A stretch of DNA of 64,000 nt from Rhizobacter sp. (GCA_023954175.1 JAMLIM010000003.1:24656-88655), one strand, 5' to 3'; counted from the stretch's first letter, positions 16,431 through 26,029 are shown. Notes: generated from the sequence alone by a model not told the origin. A program made the numbers and translations.

Positions 16431-17768
16431 TCAAGCCTGGCAGTCCGCCGCCGTACGCGGCGTGATCTTCTTCTCGGTCGCGTACTTGGCTGCGGCGGCC
16501 TTGACCATCGGCTTGATGATCGTGTCGTCGGCCTGCATCCAGTCGGAGGTGAAGACCCACTTGCTGCCATCCCAGGTCTGGATACGCGCCCAGGCCGAGC
16601 CCATGTGGTCCTGGCACGAGGTGCTGACCGGGCGCATCACGCCGGCGAAGCCGAGTGCGTCGAGTTTCTTCTGGTCGAGCGCCAGGTTCTCCAGACCCCA
16701 GCGCACCTGCTCGCCCGTCATCACCTTGCCCTTGCCGAAGCGCTCCTGCGCGCGCTTCACGCCTTCGACGCCGAGCATGGCCGAGATCACGCCGCGCATG
16801 TAGAGCACCTGACCGACCTGGTCCTTCGGGCCCGAGCCATCGCCCTTGGCGTAGACCTTCTCGAGGATTTCCTTCGTGATCTTGGCGTTGGGCTCGGCGC
16901 CGTGCTGCATCGCGAGGCCGTTGTAGCCCTTGGCGCTGGCACCCACGTCCCTCACGTCGGGTTCGGCCGCTGCCCACCACACGCCGTACATCTTCTCGCG
17001 CGGGTAGCCGGTGGCGACGGCTTCCTTGATCGCGGTCGAGTTCATCACGCCCCAGCCCCACAGGAACACGAAGTCCGGCCGCGCCTGGCGGATCTGCAGC
17101 CAGGTCGCCTTCTGTTCGACACCCGGGTGCGTCACCGGCAGCAGCATGAGCTTGAAGCCGAGTTGCTTGCTGCGCTCTTCGAGCAGCGGGATCGGCTCCT
17201 TGCCGTACGGGCTGTCGTGGTAGACGAGGGCGATCGTCTTGCCTTTGAGCTTGTCGAGCCCGCCTTCCTTCTGACCGGCGTACTGCACCAGGATGTCGGC
17301 GGCGACCCAGTAGGTGCCGATGAGCGGGAAGTTCCACTTGAAGACCATGCCGTCGGCGCTTTCGCTGCGCCCGTAGCCGGCGGTGATGAGCGGAATCTTG
17401 TCGACCGGTGCCTTTTCGGTGAGCGCGAAGGTGATGCCGGTGGACAGCGGCTGGAACACCGTCGCGCCGCCCTGCTTGCCCTTCAGCCGTTCATAGCATT
17501 CGACGCCCTTGTCGGTTGCGTAGCCGGTCTCGCACTCTTCCCAGCTGATCTTGACGCCATTGATGCCGCCTGTGGCGTTGACGTACTTGAGGTAGTCGAC
17601 ATAGCCGTCCGCCCAGGGCACGCCGTTCGGCGCATACGCGCCGGTGCGATAGACGAGCACGGGGAAGAACTGTTCCTTCGCCTGCGCGAATGCTGCCGGC
17701 GCCGTGATCAGGCTGCCGACGGCCGCGGCGGTGAATGCCGCGGCCATGATGATGGACTTGAGTTTCAT
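16431..17768 (-). CDS. Periplasmic substrate-binding protein of the Liv-type importer
   Basis: A 445-residue type I periplasmic binding protein. The signal peptide is M-K-L-K-S-I-I-M-A-A-A then an Ala-rich core ending A-A-F-A-Q-A. Family landmarks: G-A-Y-A-P-N-G-V-P-W-A-D-G, Y-V-N-A-T-G-G-I-N-G-V-K-I, and L-V-Y-H-D-S-P-Y-G-K-E-P. This length and the W-G-W-G-V-M-N segment are typical of the Liv binding proteins found with aromatic/acyl-CoA ligases rather than classical LivK. The ligand is probably an organic or amino acid; not determinable. Confidence 0.9.
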   Translation of the reverse strand: MKLKSIIMAAAFTAAAVGSLITAPAAFAQAKEQFFPVLVYRTGAYAPNGVPWADGYVDYLKYVNATGGINGVKISWEECETGYATDKGVECYERLKGKQGGATVFQPLSTGITFALTEKAPVDKIPLITAGYGRSESADGMVFKWNFPLIGTYWVAADILVQYAGQKEGGLDKLKGKTIALVYHDSPYGKEPIPLLEERSKQLGFKLMLLPVTHPGVEQKATWLQIRQARPDFVFLWGWGVMNSTAIKEAVATGYPREKMYGVWWAAAEPDVRDVGASAKGYNGLAMQHGAEPNAKITKEILEKVYAKGDGSGPKDQVGQVLYMRGVISAMLGVEGVKRAQERFGKGKVMTGEQVRWGLENLALDQKKLDALGFAGVMRPVSTSCQDHMGSAWARIQTWDGSKWVFTSDWMQADDTIIKPMVKAAAAKYATEKKITPRTAADCQA

Positions 17769-17886
17769 GTCTGCCTCCAGGATGGTTGAAGAAGCACCCG
17801 GGGGTGCGGGGAACGAAAGATTGGACGCACGCCAATCAGACCGCGCACTGCGCGATTCATTTGTCGGGGATTTCCCGCAAAGCGAA

Positions 17887-18951
17887 TCAGTGCGGGAACG
17901 GCCATAGCCTGAGCTTTTCCTTGCCGACGGACCACAGGCGCGCCAGTCCGTGCGGCTCGACGATGAGGAAGAAGACGATCAGCGCGCCGAAGATCATGAA
18001 CGTCAGATGCGAGGCGAGCGCGGTGTCGATCGGGATGCCGAACCAGTACGGCATGTTGTCGAGCACGATCGGCAGCACGACGATGAAGGCGGCGCCGAAG
18101 AAGCTGCCCATGATCGAACCCAGCCCGCCGATGATGACCATGAACAGGAGGTCGAAGGAGCGGTTGATGTTGAACGCCGCCGGTTCCCATGAACTGAGGT
18201 GAACGAAACCCCAGAGCGCGCCGGCGACGCCGACGATGAAGCTGCTGACCGCGAACGCCGTGAGCTTTGCGTAGACCGGGCGGATGCCGATCACGCTGGC
18301 CGCGACGTCCATGTCGCGCATCGCCATCCATTCGCGGCCGATGGCGCCGCGCACCAGGTTCTTCGCGAGCAGGGCGAAGACGCTGACGAAGATCAGGCAG
18401 AACAGATACTTCTGAAGCGGCGATTCGATCGGCAGTCCGAAGGCCTGGAGTTTGGCCACGTTGACCGAGCCGGACGACGAATCGTTGGTGAACCACGATA
18501 TGCGCAAGAAAGCCCAGTCGACGAAGAACTGCGCCGCAAGCGTTGCCACCGCGAGGTACAGGCCCTTGATGCGCAGCGACGGGATGCCGAACAGGACGCC
18601 GACCGCCGTCGCGCACACGCCGCCGAGCAGCAAGGATGCGACGAGCGGCATGCCCTCGATGCGCACCTGGAAGTTGTACGCGGCATAGGCGCCGACCGCC
18701 ATGAAGGCGCCGGTGCCGAGCGAGATCTGACCGCAGTAGCCGACCAGGATGTTCAGGCCGAGCGCGGCGAGCGACAGGATCAGGAACGGGATCAGGATCG
18801 CGCGCAGCAGATACTCGGAGGCGGCGAACGGCACGACCAGGAAGGCGACCACGAGCAATGCAAGGATCGCGATCCGGTCCTGGCGGATCGGGAAGATCTG
18901 TTCGTCGGCCTTGTAGCTGGTCTTGAACTGGCCGTTTTCGCGGTAGAACAT
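17887..18951 (-). CDS. livM: ABC transporter permease, LivM type
   Basis: A 354-residue polytopic permease. About 8-10 hydrophobic segments are visible. The family motif G-Y-C-G-Q-I-S-L-G-T-G-A-F-M-A-V-G-A-Y and the EAA-like loop V-I-G-I-R-P-V-Y-A-K-L-T-A-F-A-V-S are present. The C-terminus has G-G-L-G-S-I-M-G-S-F-F-G-A-A-F. The N-terminus is soluble for ~28 residues. It follows livH by 18 nt and is 118 nt before the binding protein gene. Confidence 0.93.
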   Translation of the reverse strand: MFYRENGQFKTSYKADEQIFPIRQDRIAILALLVVAFLVVPFAASEYLLRAILIPFLILSLAALGLNILVGYCGQISLGTGAFMAVGAYAAYNFQVRIEGMPLVASLLLGGVCATAVGVLFGIPSLRIKGLYLAVATLAAQFFVDWAFLRISWFTNDSSSGSVNVAKLQAFGLPIESPLQKYLFCLIFVSVFALLAKNLVRGAIGREWMAMRDMDVAASVIGIRPVYAKLTAFAVSSFIVGVAGALWGFVHLSSWEPAAFNINRSFDLLFMVIIGGLGSIMGSFFGAAFIVVLPIVLDNMPYWFGIPIDTALASHLTFMIFGALIVFFLIVEPHGLARLWSVGKEKLRLWPFPH

Positions 18952-18969
18952 GATCAGTTCAGCCCTTGT

Positions 18970-19899
18970 TCAAACGCGATCAATGATCTTCTCCCCGAAC
19001 AGCCCCTGCGGCCTGAACAGCAGGAAGACGAGGGCGAGCACATAGGCGAACCAGATCTCGATGCCGCCGCCGAAAAACGGGCCGATGTAGATCTCGGAGA
19101 GCTTTTCGCCGACACCGATGATGAGCCCGCCGATGATTGCACCGGGCACCGATGTCAGCCCGCCGAGGATCACCACCGGCAGCGCCTTCAGCGCGATCAG
19201 CGAGAGCGAGAACTGCACGCCGAGCTTGCTGCCCCAGATGATGCCGGCGACGAGCGCGACGAAGCCCGCCACCGACCAGACGATGATCCAGATCCGGCTG
19301 AGCGGAATGCCGATCGACTGCGCCGCCTGATGATCGTCCGCCACCGCGCGCAGTGCGCGTCCGGTCGAGGTCTTCTGGAAGAACAGCGCCAGCACCGCGA
19401 CGAGCGCCGCGGCGACGACGGCGGCGACCACGTCCTCCTTGTTCACCAGGATGCCGCCTTGGAACACGCTTTCGAACAGAAACATCGGGTCTTTGGGCAT
19501 GCCCACGTCGATGGTGTAGATCTCACTGCCGAACAGCGTCTGTCCGAAGCCGTCGAGAAAGTAGCTGATACCCAGTGTGGCCATGAGCAGCGTGATGCCT
19601 TCCTGGTTCACGAGCTTGCCGAGCACGAAGCGCTCGATGACCCAGGCCACGGCGATCATCGTCAGCAAGGCGGCGATGAAGCCGAGCACGTTGCCGAGCC
19701 AGCGGCTCTCGATGCCGAGCCAGGCCGGAATCCATTCGGAGAAGCGCGCCATCGCGAGCGCGGCGAAAAGCACCATCGCACCTTGCGCGAAGTTGAACAC
19801 GCCGCTCGCCTTGTAGATCAGCACGAAGCCGAGCGCGATGAGCGAGTACAGCATGCCCGACATCAGGCCGCCGATCAGGGTTTCGATGAAAAAGCCCAT
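18970..19899 (-). CDS. livH: ABC transporter permease, LivH type
   Basis: A 309-residue permease starting M-G-F-F-I-E-T-L-I-G-G-L. Motifs: Y-S-L-I-A-L-G-F-V-L-I-Y-K-A-S-G-V-F-N-F-A-Q-G (typical LivH opening), I-G-I-P-L-S-R loop, and V-P-G-A-I-I-G-G-L-I-I-G-V-G-E. The ATG at 19899 was preferred over the longer frame to 19938, whose extra residues are Arg/Thr-rich and not family-like. Together with LivM it makes the channel. Confidence 0.93.
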   Translation of the reverse strand: MGFFIETLIGGLMSGMLYSLIALGFVLIYKASGVFNFAQGAMVLFAALAMARFSEWIPAWLGIESRWLGNVLGFIAALLTMIAVAWVIERFVLGKLVNQEGITLLMATLGISYFLDGFGQTLFGSEIYTIDVGMPKDPMFLFESVFQGGILVNKEDVVAAVVAAALVAVLALFFQKTSTGRALRAVADDHQAAQSIGIPLSRIWIIVWSVAGFVALVAGIIWGSKLGVQFSLSLIALKALPVVILGGLTSVPGAIIGGLIIGVGEKLSEIYIGPFFGGGIEIWFAYVLALVFLLFRPQGLFGEKIIDRV

Positions 19900-20001
19900 A
19901 TCAGTGGTGCCCCCGGTTCGTCGAGTACGCCGAACCACCCCCCGTGGGGGTCGGGCCCGCCTTGGGGTGGCCCGGCGCCAGGCCCGTCGCGTGGTCGGCT
20001 T

Positions 20002-20787
20002 TCAATGGCTGGTCCCCAGATAGGCACTGATCACGTCCGGATTGGCGCGCACCTCGTCGGGCGTGCCGTCGCCGATCTTCTTGCCGTAGTCGAGCACGAC
20101 GACGCGGTCCGAGATGTCCATGACGACGCTCATGTCGTGCTCGATCAGCACGATCGTTGTGCCGAACTCGTCGTTGACGTCGAGGATGAAGCGGCTCATG
20201 TCCTGCTTCTCCTCGACGTTCATGCCGGCCATCGGCTCGTCGAGCAGAAGTACCTGCGGTTCCATCGCGAGCGCACGCCCGAGGTCGACCCGCTTTTGCA
20301 GACCATAGGGCATGCGCCCGACGGGCGTCTTGCGGTAGGGCTGGATCTCGAGGAAGTCGATGATGTGCTCGACGAACTCGCGCTGCGCGGCTTCCTCGCG
20401 CTGCGCCGGGCCGACGCGCAGCGCCTGCAGGAACAGGTTGCAGCGCATCTTGAGGTTGCGACCGGTCATGATGTTGTCGACCACGCTCATGCCCTTGAAA
20501 AGCGCCAGGTTCTGGAAGGTGCGCGCCACGCCCATCTTCGCCACCTGGCGCGAGTTCATGTGCTTGAACGTCTGCCCCTTCAGCGCGATCGTGCCCTGTT
20601 GCGGTTGATAGACGCCGTTGATGCAGTTGAGCATCGAGCTCTTGCCCGCCCCGTTCGGGCCGATGATCGCGCGGATCTCGTGCTCGCGCACATTGAAGCT
20701 GATGTCGGTCAACGCCTTCACGCCGCCGAACGCGAGGCTGATGTTGTTGACCTCGAGGATGACCTCGCCGATCTCGCGCGCCGCCAT
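20002..20787 (-). CDS. livG: ABC transporter ATPase, LivG type
   Basis: A 261-residue ATPase beginning M-A-A-R-E-I-G-E-V-I-L-E-V. Walker A is G-P-N-G-A-G-K-S-S-M, Q-loop A-R-T-F-Q-N, an unusual signature M-P-Y-G-L-Q-K-R-V-D-L-G-R-A-L-A, Walker B V-L-L-L-D-E-P-M-A-G-M and switch V-L-I-E-H-D-M. The signature lacks the S-G-G of the consensus, a variant I associate with LivG proteins of ligase-linked Liv clusters. The 100-nt gap to livH and the 80-nt gap upstream contain runs of C and G that may form hairpins (around 19932-19975 and 20820-20866). Confidence 0.92.
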   Translation of the reverse strand: MAAREIGEVILEVNNISLAFGGVKALTDISFNVREHEIRAIIGPNGAGKSSMLNCINGVYQPQQGTIALKGQTFKHMNSRQVAKMGVARTFQNLALFKGMSVVDNIMTGRNLKMRCNLFLQALRVGPAQREEAAQREFVEHIIDFLEIQPYRKTPVGRMPYGLQKRVDLGRALAMEPQVLLLDEPMAGMNVEEKQDMSRFILDVNDEFGTTIVLIEHDMSVVMDISDRVVVLDYGKKIGDGTPDEVRANPDVISAYLGTSH

Positions 20788-20867
20788 CTCAGTGGCGCCC
20801 GGCCGCCCGAAGCCACTGAGCGCCCCCCCGGGGGGCAGCGAGCGCAAGCGAATATGGGGGTTTCATT

Positions 20868-22814
20868 TCAGGCTGCCTTCTTCACAGCGGGAAACACCTT
20901 GGCGTCCTCGATCCGCAGGTCGGCCGCAACCATGCCGGTGCGGCCGTCCTCGAACTTGACCTGCGTCTCGATGTACTGGCTCGCCTTGCCGCCGTAGAGC
21001 GCGTCGACGAGCACCTGATAGCGCTCGCCGATGAAGCCGCGTCGCACCTTGCGCGTGCGCGTCAGTTCGCCGTCGTCGGCGTCGAGTTCCTTGTGCAGGA
21101 TCAGGAAGCGGCTCATCTGGCTGCCCGCGAGCAGATCGTCCTGCGCGAGGTCGGCGTTGACCTTTTCCACGCAGTCGCGAATCAGCGCGTAGACCTCGGG
21201 CTTTTGCGCCAGATCGGTATAGCCGGCATAAGGCAGGTTGCGCTTCTCGGCCCAGTTGCCGACCGCCTCGACGTCGATGTTGATGAAGGCGCAGACGCGG
21301 TCGCGCTGGTCGCCGAAGGCGACCGCCTCCTTGATGAAGGGGAAGAACTTGAGCTTGTTCTCGACGTACTTGGGCGCGAACATCGCGCCGTCGTTGGCGC
21401 CGCCGACGATGCGGCCGACGTCCTTCGCGCGGTCGATGATCTTCAGGTGGCCGCTCGCGGCGATGAAGCCGGCGTCGCCCGTGTGGTACCAGCCGTCGCC
21501 GGTCAGCACCTCGGCCGTCGCTTCCGGGTTCTTGTAGTACTCCTTCAACAGGCCGGGCGACTTGACGAGAATCTCGCCGTTCTCGGCGAGCCGGATCTCC
21601 ACGCCGGCGATCGGGACGCCGACCGTATCGGCATGCGCTTCGTTGTCGGGCTGCAGGCAGACGAACACGGCGGTTTCGGTCTGGCCGTAGAGCTGCTTCA
21701 GGTTGATCCCGATCGAACGGTAGAAGGTGAACAGATCCGGCCCGATCGCCTCGCCCGCGGTGTAGGCGACGCGCACGCGAGAGAAGCCGAGCGTGTTGCG
21801 CAACGGGCCGTAGACGAGCACGTTGCCTTTCGCGTAGAGCAGGCGGTCCCACAGGCCGACCGGCTTGCCATCCATCAGCGCCGGGCCGACGCGCCGAGCG
21901 ACGTCCATGAAGTAGTGGAACAGCCAGCGCTTGAGCGCGCCGGCGTCTTCCATGCGGATCATCACGCTCGTCAGCAGCCCTTCGAAGATGCGTGGCGGCG
22001 CGAAGTAGTAGGTCGGCCCGATTTCCTTCAGGTCGATCGTCACCGTCGACGCCGACTCAGGGCAGTTGACGACGTAGCCACAGGCGAGCCACTGCGCGTA
22101 GCTGAAGATGTTCTGGCCGATCCACGCCGGGGGCATGTAGGCCAGCACCTCCTCGTCCGGGCCGAGCTTGTCGAATTCGGCCCCCGCCTTCGCGCGGTCG
22201 AGCAGCGTGAAGTGCGTATGCACCACGCCCTTGGGTTTGCCCGTCGTGCCGGACGTGAAGAAGAGCGCCGCCACGTCGTCCGGCGAGGCCTTGGCGACCT
22301 CGGCGTCGAAGAAGCCGGGGTGCGCCTTGGCAAACGCGCGGCCCGATTCGACCAGCGCCTCGAGCGGCGCCAGCCCGGGCTCGTCGTAGTTGCGCAGGCC
22401 GCGCGGGTCGTCGTACCAGATCGCGGCCAGCTGCGGGCACTCCTCGCGCAACTCGAGCATCTTGTCGACCTGCTCCTGGTCCTCGACGACGGCGAACGCG
22501 ACCTCGGCGTTGTTGATCGGAAACGTGAACTCGGCCGCGACCGCGTCCTGATAGAGCGGGATCGGCACCGCGCCGAGCGCCTGCGCGGCCAGCATCGACG
22601 CATAGAGCCGCGGCCGGTTCTCGCCCACCACCACCATGTGGTCGTCGCGCTTGAGGCCGGCCGCCGCGAGGCCGCAGGCCATGTCGCGCACCAGATCGGC
22701 GAGCTCGGCCCACGTCATCGTCTGCCAGATGCCGTACTCCTTGACGCGCAGGGCAGCCGCGGTCGGGCGCGCCTTCGCGTGTGCGAGCATCGATCTTGGA
22801 AACGTCGTCTGCAA
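20868..22814 (-). CDS. Long-chain-type AMP-binding acyl-CoA synthetase
   Basis: A 648-residue ANL ligase that activates a carboxylic acid to its CoA thioester. The P-loop F-F-T-S-G-T-T-G-K-P-K-G-V, the Y-G-Q-T-E-T motif and Y-H-T-G-D-A-G are clear, as is the adenylate-binding I-I-D-R-A-K-D. TTG at 22814 is proposed as start because GGAG lies 7 nt upstream and the product begins [M]-Q-T-T-F-P-R-S-M-L, like relatives; ATG 22790 is the alternative. The gene is first of the Liv cluster and divergent from a Crp/Fnr regulator. Confidence 0.9.
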   Translation of the reverse strand: MQTTFPRSMLAHAKARPTAAALRVKEYGIWQTMTWAELADLVRDMACGLAAAGLKRDDHMVVVGENRPRLYASMLAAQALGAVPIPLYQDAVAAEFTFPINNAEVAFAVVEDQEQVDKMLELREECPQLAAIWYDDPRGLRNYDEPGLAPLEALVESGRAFAKAHPGFFDAEVAKASPDDVAALFFTSGTTGKPKGVVHTHFTLLDRAKAGAEFDKLGPDEEVLAYMPPAWIGQNIFSYAQWLACGYVVNCPESASTVTIDLKEIGPTYYFAPPRIFEGLLTSVMIRMEDAGALKRWLFHYFMDVARRVGPALMDGKPVGLWDRLLYAKGNVLVYGPLRNTLGFSRVRVAYTAGEAIGPDLFTFYRSIGINLKQLYGQTETAVFVCLQPDNEAHADTVGVPIAGVEIRLAENGEILVKSPGLLKEYYKNPEATAEVLTGDGWYHTGDAGFIAASGHLKIIDRAKDVGRIVGGANDGAMFAPKYVENKLKFFPFIKEAVAFGDQRDRVCAFINIDVEAVGNWAEKRNLPYAGYTDLAQKPEVYALIRDCVEKVNADLAQDDLLAGSQMSRFLILHKELDADDGELTRTRKVRRGFIGERYQVLVDALYGGKASQYIETQVKFEDGRTGMVAADLRIEDAKVFPAVKKAA

Positions 22815-22986
22815 GCTGTGGCTCCGGAGTTCACACGTGGTGATGTTTGCCAGCCGCAATGCTAGGCTTGAGTTTGACGCCAAGTTGTCGTTACGACGAC
22901 ATTGCTCGGGTTCACCCCCTCGGTATTTCCCCGGGGTTTCGCACCATTGTTCGAGCCGCCATGTCTGCCTGCCAGAGATCCCGCCC

Positions 22987-23697
22987 ATGCACGCATTCGT
23001 AGGCCCCTTGCATGCGCGGGCGCGCGCCGCAACGGCCGAGGAGCTTGCCGGCATTCACTGGCTCGGCGCGCTGAGCGATGCCGATGAACGCGCCCGCGCG
23101 GAGGCCGACATCCTTGTCGTCGAGGTCGCTGCGGGCGAACTGTTGTGCCGCGTGGGGCGGCCGGCGACGTACTGGTTCGGCGTCGTCGACGGCCTGCTCA
23201 AGATGAGCAGCGACACCGCGCACGGCGTGCCGATCACGTTCACCGGCGTGCCCCGCGGGGGCTGGTTCGGCGAGGGCACGATGATCAAACGCGAGCCCTA
23301 CCGCTACAACATCCAGGCCCTGCGAAAGAGCGTCGTCGCCGGCCTGAACGTCGACACCTTCCACTGGCTGCTGTCGCGCAGCATCGCGTTCAACGGCTTC
23401 GTGATGCGACAGCTCAACGAACGCCTCGGCCAGTTCATCGGCGCCCGCGAGATCGACCGCCTGAGCGATCCCGACGTGCGCGTCGCGCGCAGCCTCGCGG
23501 CGCTCTTTCACCCGACGCTCTACCCCGGCGTGGGCGACCTGCTGCGCATCACGCAGCAGGAGCTCGGCTACCTCGTCGGCCTGTCGCGCCAGCGCGTCAA
23601 CGAGTCACTTCACACGCTGCAGCGGCGCGGCTGCATCCGCATCGAATACGGCGGCCTGCGCGTCCTCGACCTCGAGGGCCTGCGCCACAGCATCTGA
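22987..23697 (+). CDS. Crp/Fnr-family transcriptional regulator
   Basis: A 236-residue regulator. An N-terminal cyclic-nucleotide-binding fold (about residues 20-130; A-A-G-E-L-L-C-R-V-G-R-P-A-T-Y-W-F-G-V-V-D-G-L-L-K-M) precedes a C-terminal winged helix: L-R-I-T-Q-Q-E-L-G-Y-L-V-G-L-S-R-Q-R-V-N-E-S-L-H-T-L, with recognition helix S-R-Q-R-V-N-E. The long frame to 22636 is a shadow; ATG 22987 gives the usual length. It is divergent from the acyl-CoA synthetase, so it probably controls the Liv/ligase cluster through the ~170-nt shared region. Confidence 0.9.
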   Translation: MHAFVGPLHARARAATAEELAGIHWLGALSDADERARAEADILVVEVAAGELLCRVGRPATYWFGVVDGLLKMSSDTAHGVPITFTGVPRGGWFGEGTMIKREPYRYNIQALRKSVVAGLNVDTFHWLLSRSIAFNGFVMRQLNERLGQFIGAREIDRLSDPDVRVARSLAALFHPTLYPGVGDLLRITQQELGYLVGLSRQRVNESLHTLQRRGCIRIEYGGLRVLDLEGLRHSI

Positions 23698-23773
23698 CGC
23701 GGGCGCCACGCCTTGCGGCGACACGCGCAGGTCACACGGCGGCCCCGGCCGCCGCGTGACGAGGTGGCGTCAT

Positions 23774-26029
23774 TCAGGCATTCGAAGTCGGCCCCGGCGC
23801 CAGCACGAAGGCGCGTGCCGTCCTGCTGTCGTATTGGTCCTGGCGCGACCAGCCATCGGTCGCCCGGTGCGCCACGTAGAGGTTCTCGGTGAAACCCGCG
23901 AGCACGCACAGGTCGAGCAGGCTGCCCACCGTCGGCAACGGGTCGCCGGGCGGCGAAGGCGGAATCGCCGCCGGCATGCCGGCGGCATTCGCGGCCGCCG
24001 TGCCCGCCGCGCTGTATTCGGGCGGCGAGACGGCACCGCGCTGGACATAGAACGAGTAGCTCGCGAAGCGGTTGCGCTGCAGCGCGAGGAAGGGCACGTC
24101 CACGCCGAGCGCGCGCGACGCGTAGTTCATCACGCCGCATTCGTCGGCCGCCGCGCTGCCGCCGACGCTCGGCGCGTCGATGCGGGCGAAGGTCGGGTTG
24201 TTGTCCACCCGCACGGTCAGCACCATGCGGTTTTGCGCCGCGTCGACGAGGCCGAGCAGGGCGGCATCGCGCGTCTGGATCGTGCCGCTCAGGTCGCTGC
24301 TCGCAGGCACGCGCCACTTGATGCCGAGCGCCTCCGGATCGACGAGGTTGCCGGCCGCGTCGAACAGCTCGACCTTGATCTGCCACGGCCCGCCCTGGTC
24401 GGTGCCGACCGGGTTGCCGCCGGCATCGAAGGTCGTGCCCGGCGCGACGGCGACGGTCGGGATGACGGCGCTCTGGGTGTCGAGCACGACGTTGGGCGTC
24501 GACCACTGCCCGGTCGGCGGCAGCGCGGGCGGGATCTCGCACAGATGGGCCGAGGCCCCGACTGATTGCGGTCCGAGCGGATATTGCTCGAGGATCAGAT
24601 CGCCGCCGACCTCGTGCGTGTAGTGCCGGTTGATCGCGTCGGTGTTGGGGCGCCATTCGCTTTCCGCTTCGGCCGGGCGCTTGTACGACACACGGTAGTA
24701 GCGCACCCCGAGGTCGCTGCGCAAGGAGCTGTCGAACTCGAGGCGCGGCCGCAGGGACCCGCCCCACGGCGCGCTGTCGTCGAGCAGCCCGAGCTTGGCC
24801 GGATCGTGCCCAGGGGCGCCGACCTTGGTCGTGTCGTTCGCGCCGTGGATGCGCCAGACCGAGGTGTTGCCCACCGCCATGAAGAGCACCCAGTTGTTGG
24901 GCGCGACGATCGGCGGGCACGGCGGGCAGGCGTGCGCGAGCGGATGCGTCGTGACGAGCGTCACCTCGGTGCCGCAGACGTAGTTCCACCAGGTGTGGCA
25001 GGCGACGGGCGTCGGCTCGTAGATCGTGACCCAGAAGCCCGGCCAGATGCGCTGGCGGGCGACGAAGTAGAGGTCCGGCACGTCGAGATTGAAGTACGAA
25101 CGCCAGATCACCGCGCGGAAGTGCCCGCACTCGTCCGTCATCACCGTCACGAGCTTGGTGCGCTTGACGAACATCGGGAACAGCCAGCACAGGATGGGGC
25201 GCAGCAGTTCGAGGTGCGCGACGACCGCGCGCTCGAACACCGCGCGCGAGCTGCGCGCGGCGAGCTGCAGTTCGGCCGGCAGCGCGAGCGAGCGCAGCAT
25301 CTCTCTCGGCGGCTCGGGCTGCGGGTTGAAGCCGCGGATCGTGCCCGGATCGGTGATGCGCGCGCCGATGCGTTCGGGCGGCTCCGGCGGCAGCGGCTGC
25401 GGATTCAGGCTGACCTCGCCCGCCAGATCGACGCGAAAGGCGCCCGGGAAGCGCTCCGGTGGGCGCGGTGGAATGGGCAGGTCGATCGGCGGCCAGGGCC
25501 CGACCACGATGTCGCGCAAGCGGTCGATCTCGTACTCGGGCAGCTTGATGATGATGAACGGCCAGGGGTCGACCTCGTAGATGTCGATCGCCGCATTGCA
25601 TACCGGCAGCTTGAGCGTGATTCCGCCCGCAACGACGCTCTTGAGCAGCGTGCCCTTGACGAGGCAGCGTCGGCCGATCCAGTGCGGCCAGACGTCGGGG
25701 CCGAGCTCGAACCGCAGCGGCGGCAGCCGCTCCATGTTCGGTCGCAGCGCGACGTGGGCGTCGAGCCCGCCGCGGCGCAACAGTTCACCGACGTCGAGTT
25801 CGCCCTTGTCCATCTCCGGCCCGAGCACGACGCGCACCGCCTGCGCCTCCTTGCCGACGGGCAGCGCAAGCTTCGCGCTGCCGCCCTTGTCGAGCGGCTG
25901 CATGTCGAGCAGGGTGCCGCCCTTGCTGAAGGCGTAGGCGACGACGCTCGTGAGTTCTGCCGGGCGTTCCGTGATCGTGGTGCGGATCTCGAGCGGCACG
26001 TTGCGCTCGCCGCGTTTGGCTGTGGCCAT
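23774..26029 (-). CDS. Large uncharacterised protein with N-P-Q-P-x-P-P motifs
   Basis: A 751-residue protein with no signal peptide or membrane helix. The first ~110 residues look like a beta-sandwich (E-I-R-T-T-I-T-E-R-P-A-E-L). Around residues 215-260 there are two near-identical motifs, S-L-N-P-Q-P-L-P-P and G-F-N-P-Q-P-E-P-P, in a proline-rich bridge. A middle part is Trp/Cys-rich (C-H-T-W-W-N-Y-V-C-G, H-A-C-P-P-C-P-P). The C-terminal half has Ig-like sentences (N-P-V-G-T-D-Q-G-G-P-W-Q-I-K-V-E-L-F-D-A-A-G-N). It stands alone between a Crp/Fnr gene and a 5'-nucleotidase gene. I cannot name a family; a structural or contractile-phage-like role would be speculation. Confidence 0.75.
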   Translation of the reverse strand: MATAKRGERNVPLEIRTTITERPAELTSVVAYAFSKGGTLLDMQPLDKGGSAKLALPVGKEAQAVRVVLGPEMDKGELDVGELLRRGGLDAHVALRPNMERLPPLRFELGPDVWPHWIGRRCLVKGTLLKSVVAGGITLKLPVCNAAIDIYEVDPWPFIIIKLPEYEIDRLRDIVVGPWPPIDLPIPPRPPERFPGAFRVDLAGEVSLNPQPLPPEPPERIGARITDPGTIRGFNPQPEPPREMLRSLALPAELQLAARSSRAVFERAVVAHLELLRPILCWLFPMFVKRTKLVTVMTDECGHFRAVIWRSYFNLDVPDLYFVARQRIWPGFWVTIYEPTPVACHTWWNYVCGTEVTLVTTHPLAHACPPCPPIVAPNNWVLFMAVGNTSVWRIHGANDTTKVGAPGHDPAKLGLLDDSAPWGGSLRPRLEFDSSLRSDLGVRYYRVSYKRPAEAESEWRPNTDAINRHYTHEVGGDLILEQYPLGPQSVGASAHLCEIPPALPPTGQWSTPNVVLDTQSAVIPTVAVAPGTTFDAGGNPVGTDQGGPWQIKVELFDAAGNLVDPEALGIKWRVPASSDLSGTIQTRDAALLGLVDAAQNRMVLTVRVDNNPTFARIDAPSVGGSAAADECGVMNYASRALGVDVPFLALQRNRFASYSFYVQRGAVSPPEYSAAGTAAANAAGMPAAIPPSPPGDPLPTVGSLLDLCVLAGFTENLYVAHRATDGWSRQDQYDSRTARAFVLAPGPTSNA

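Noticed and set aside
18199-20997. 932-residue plus-strand open frame across livM-livH-livG
   Set aside because: It covers three confident minus-strand genes and reads as a His/Glu/Asp/Arg-rich antisense shadow.
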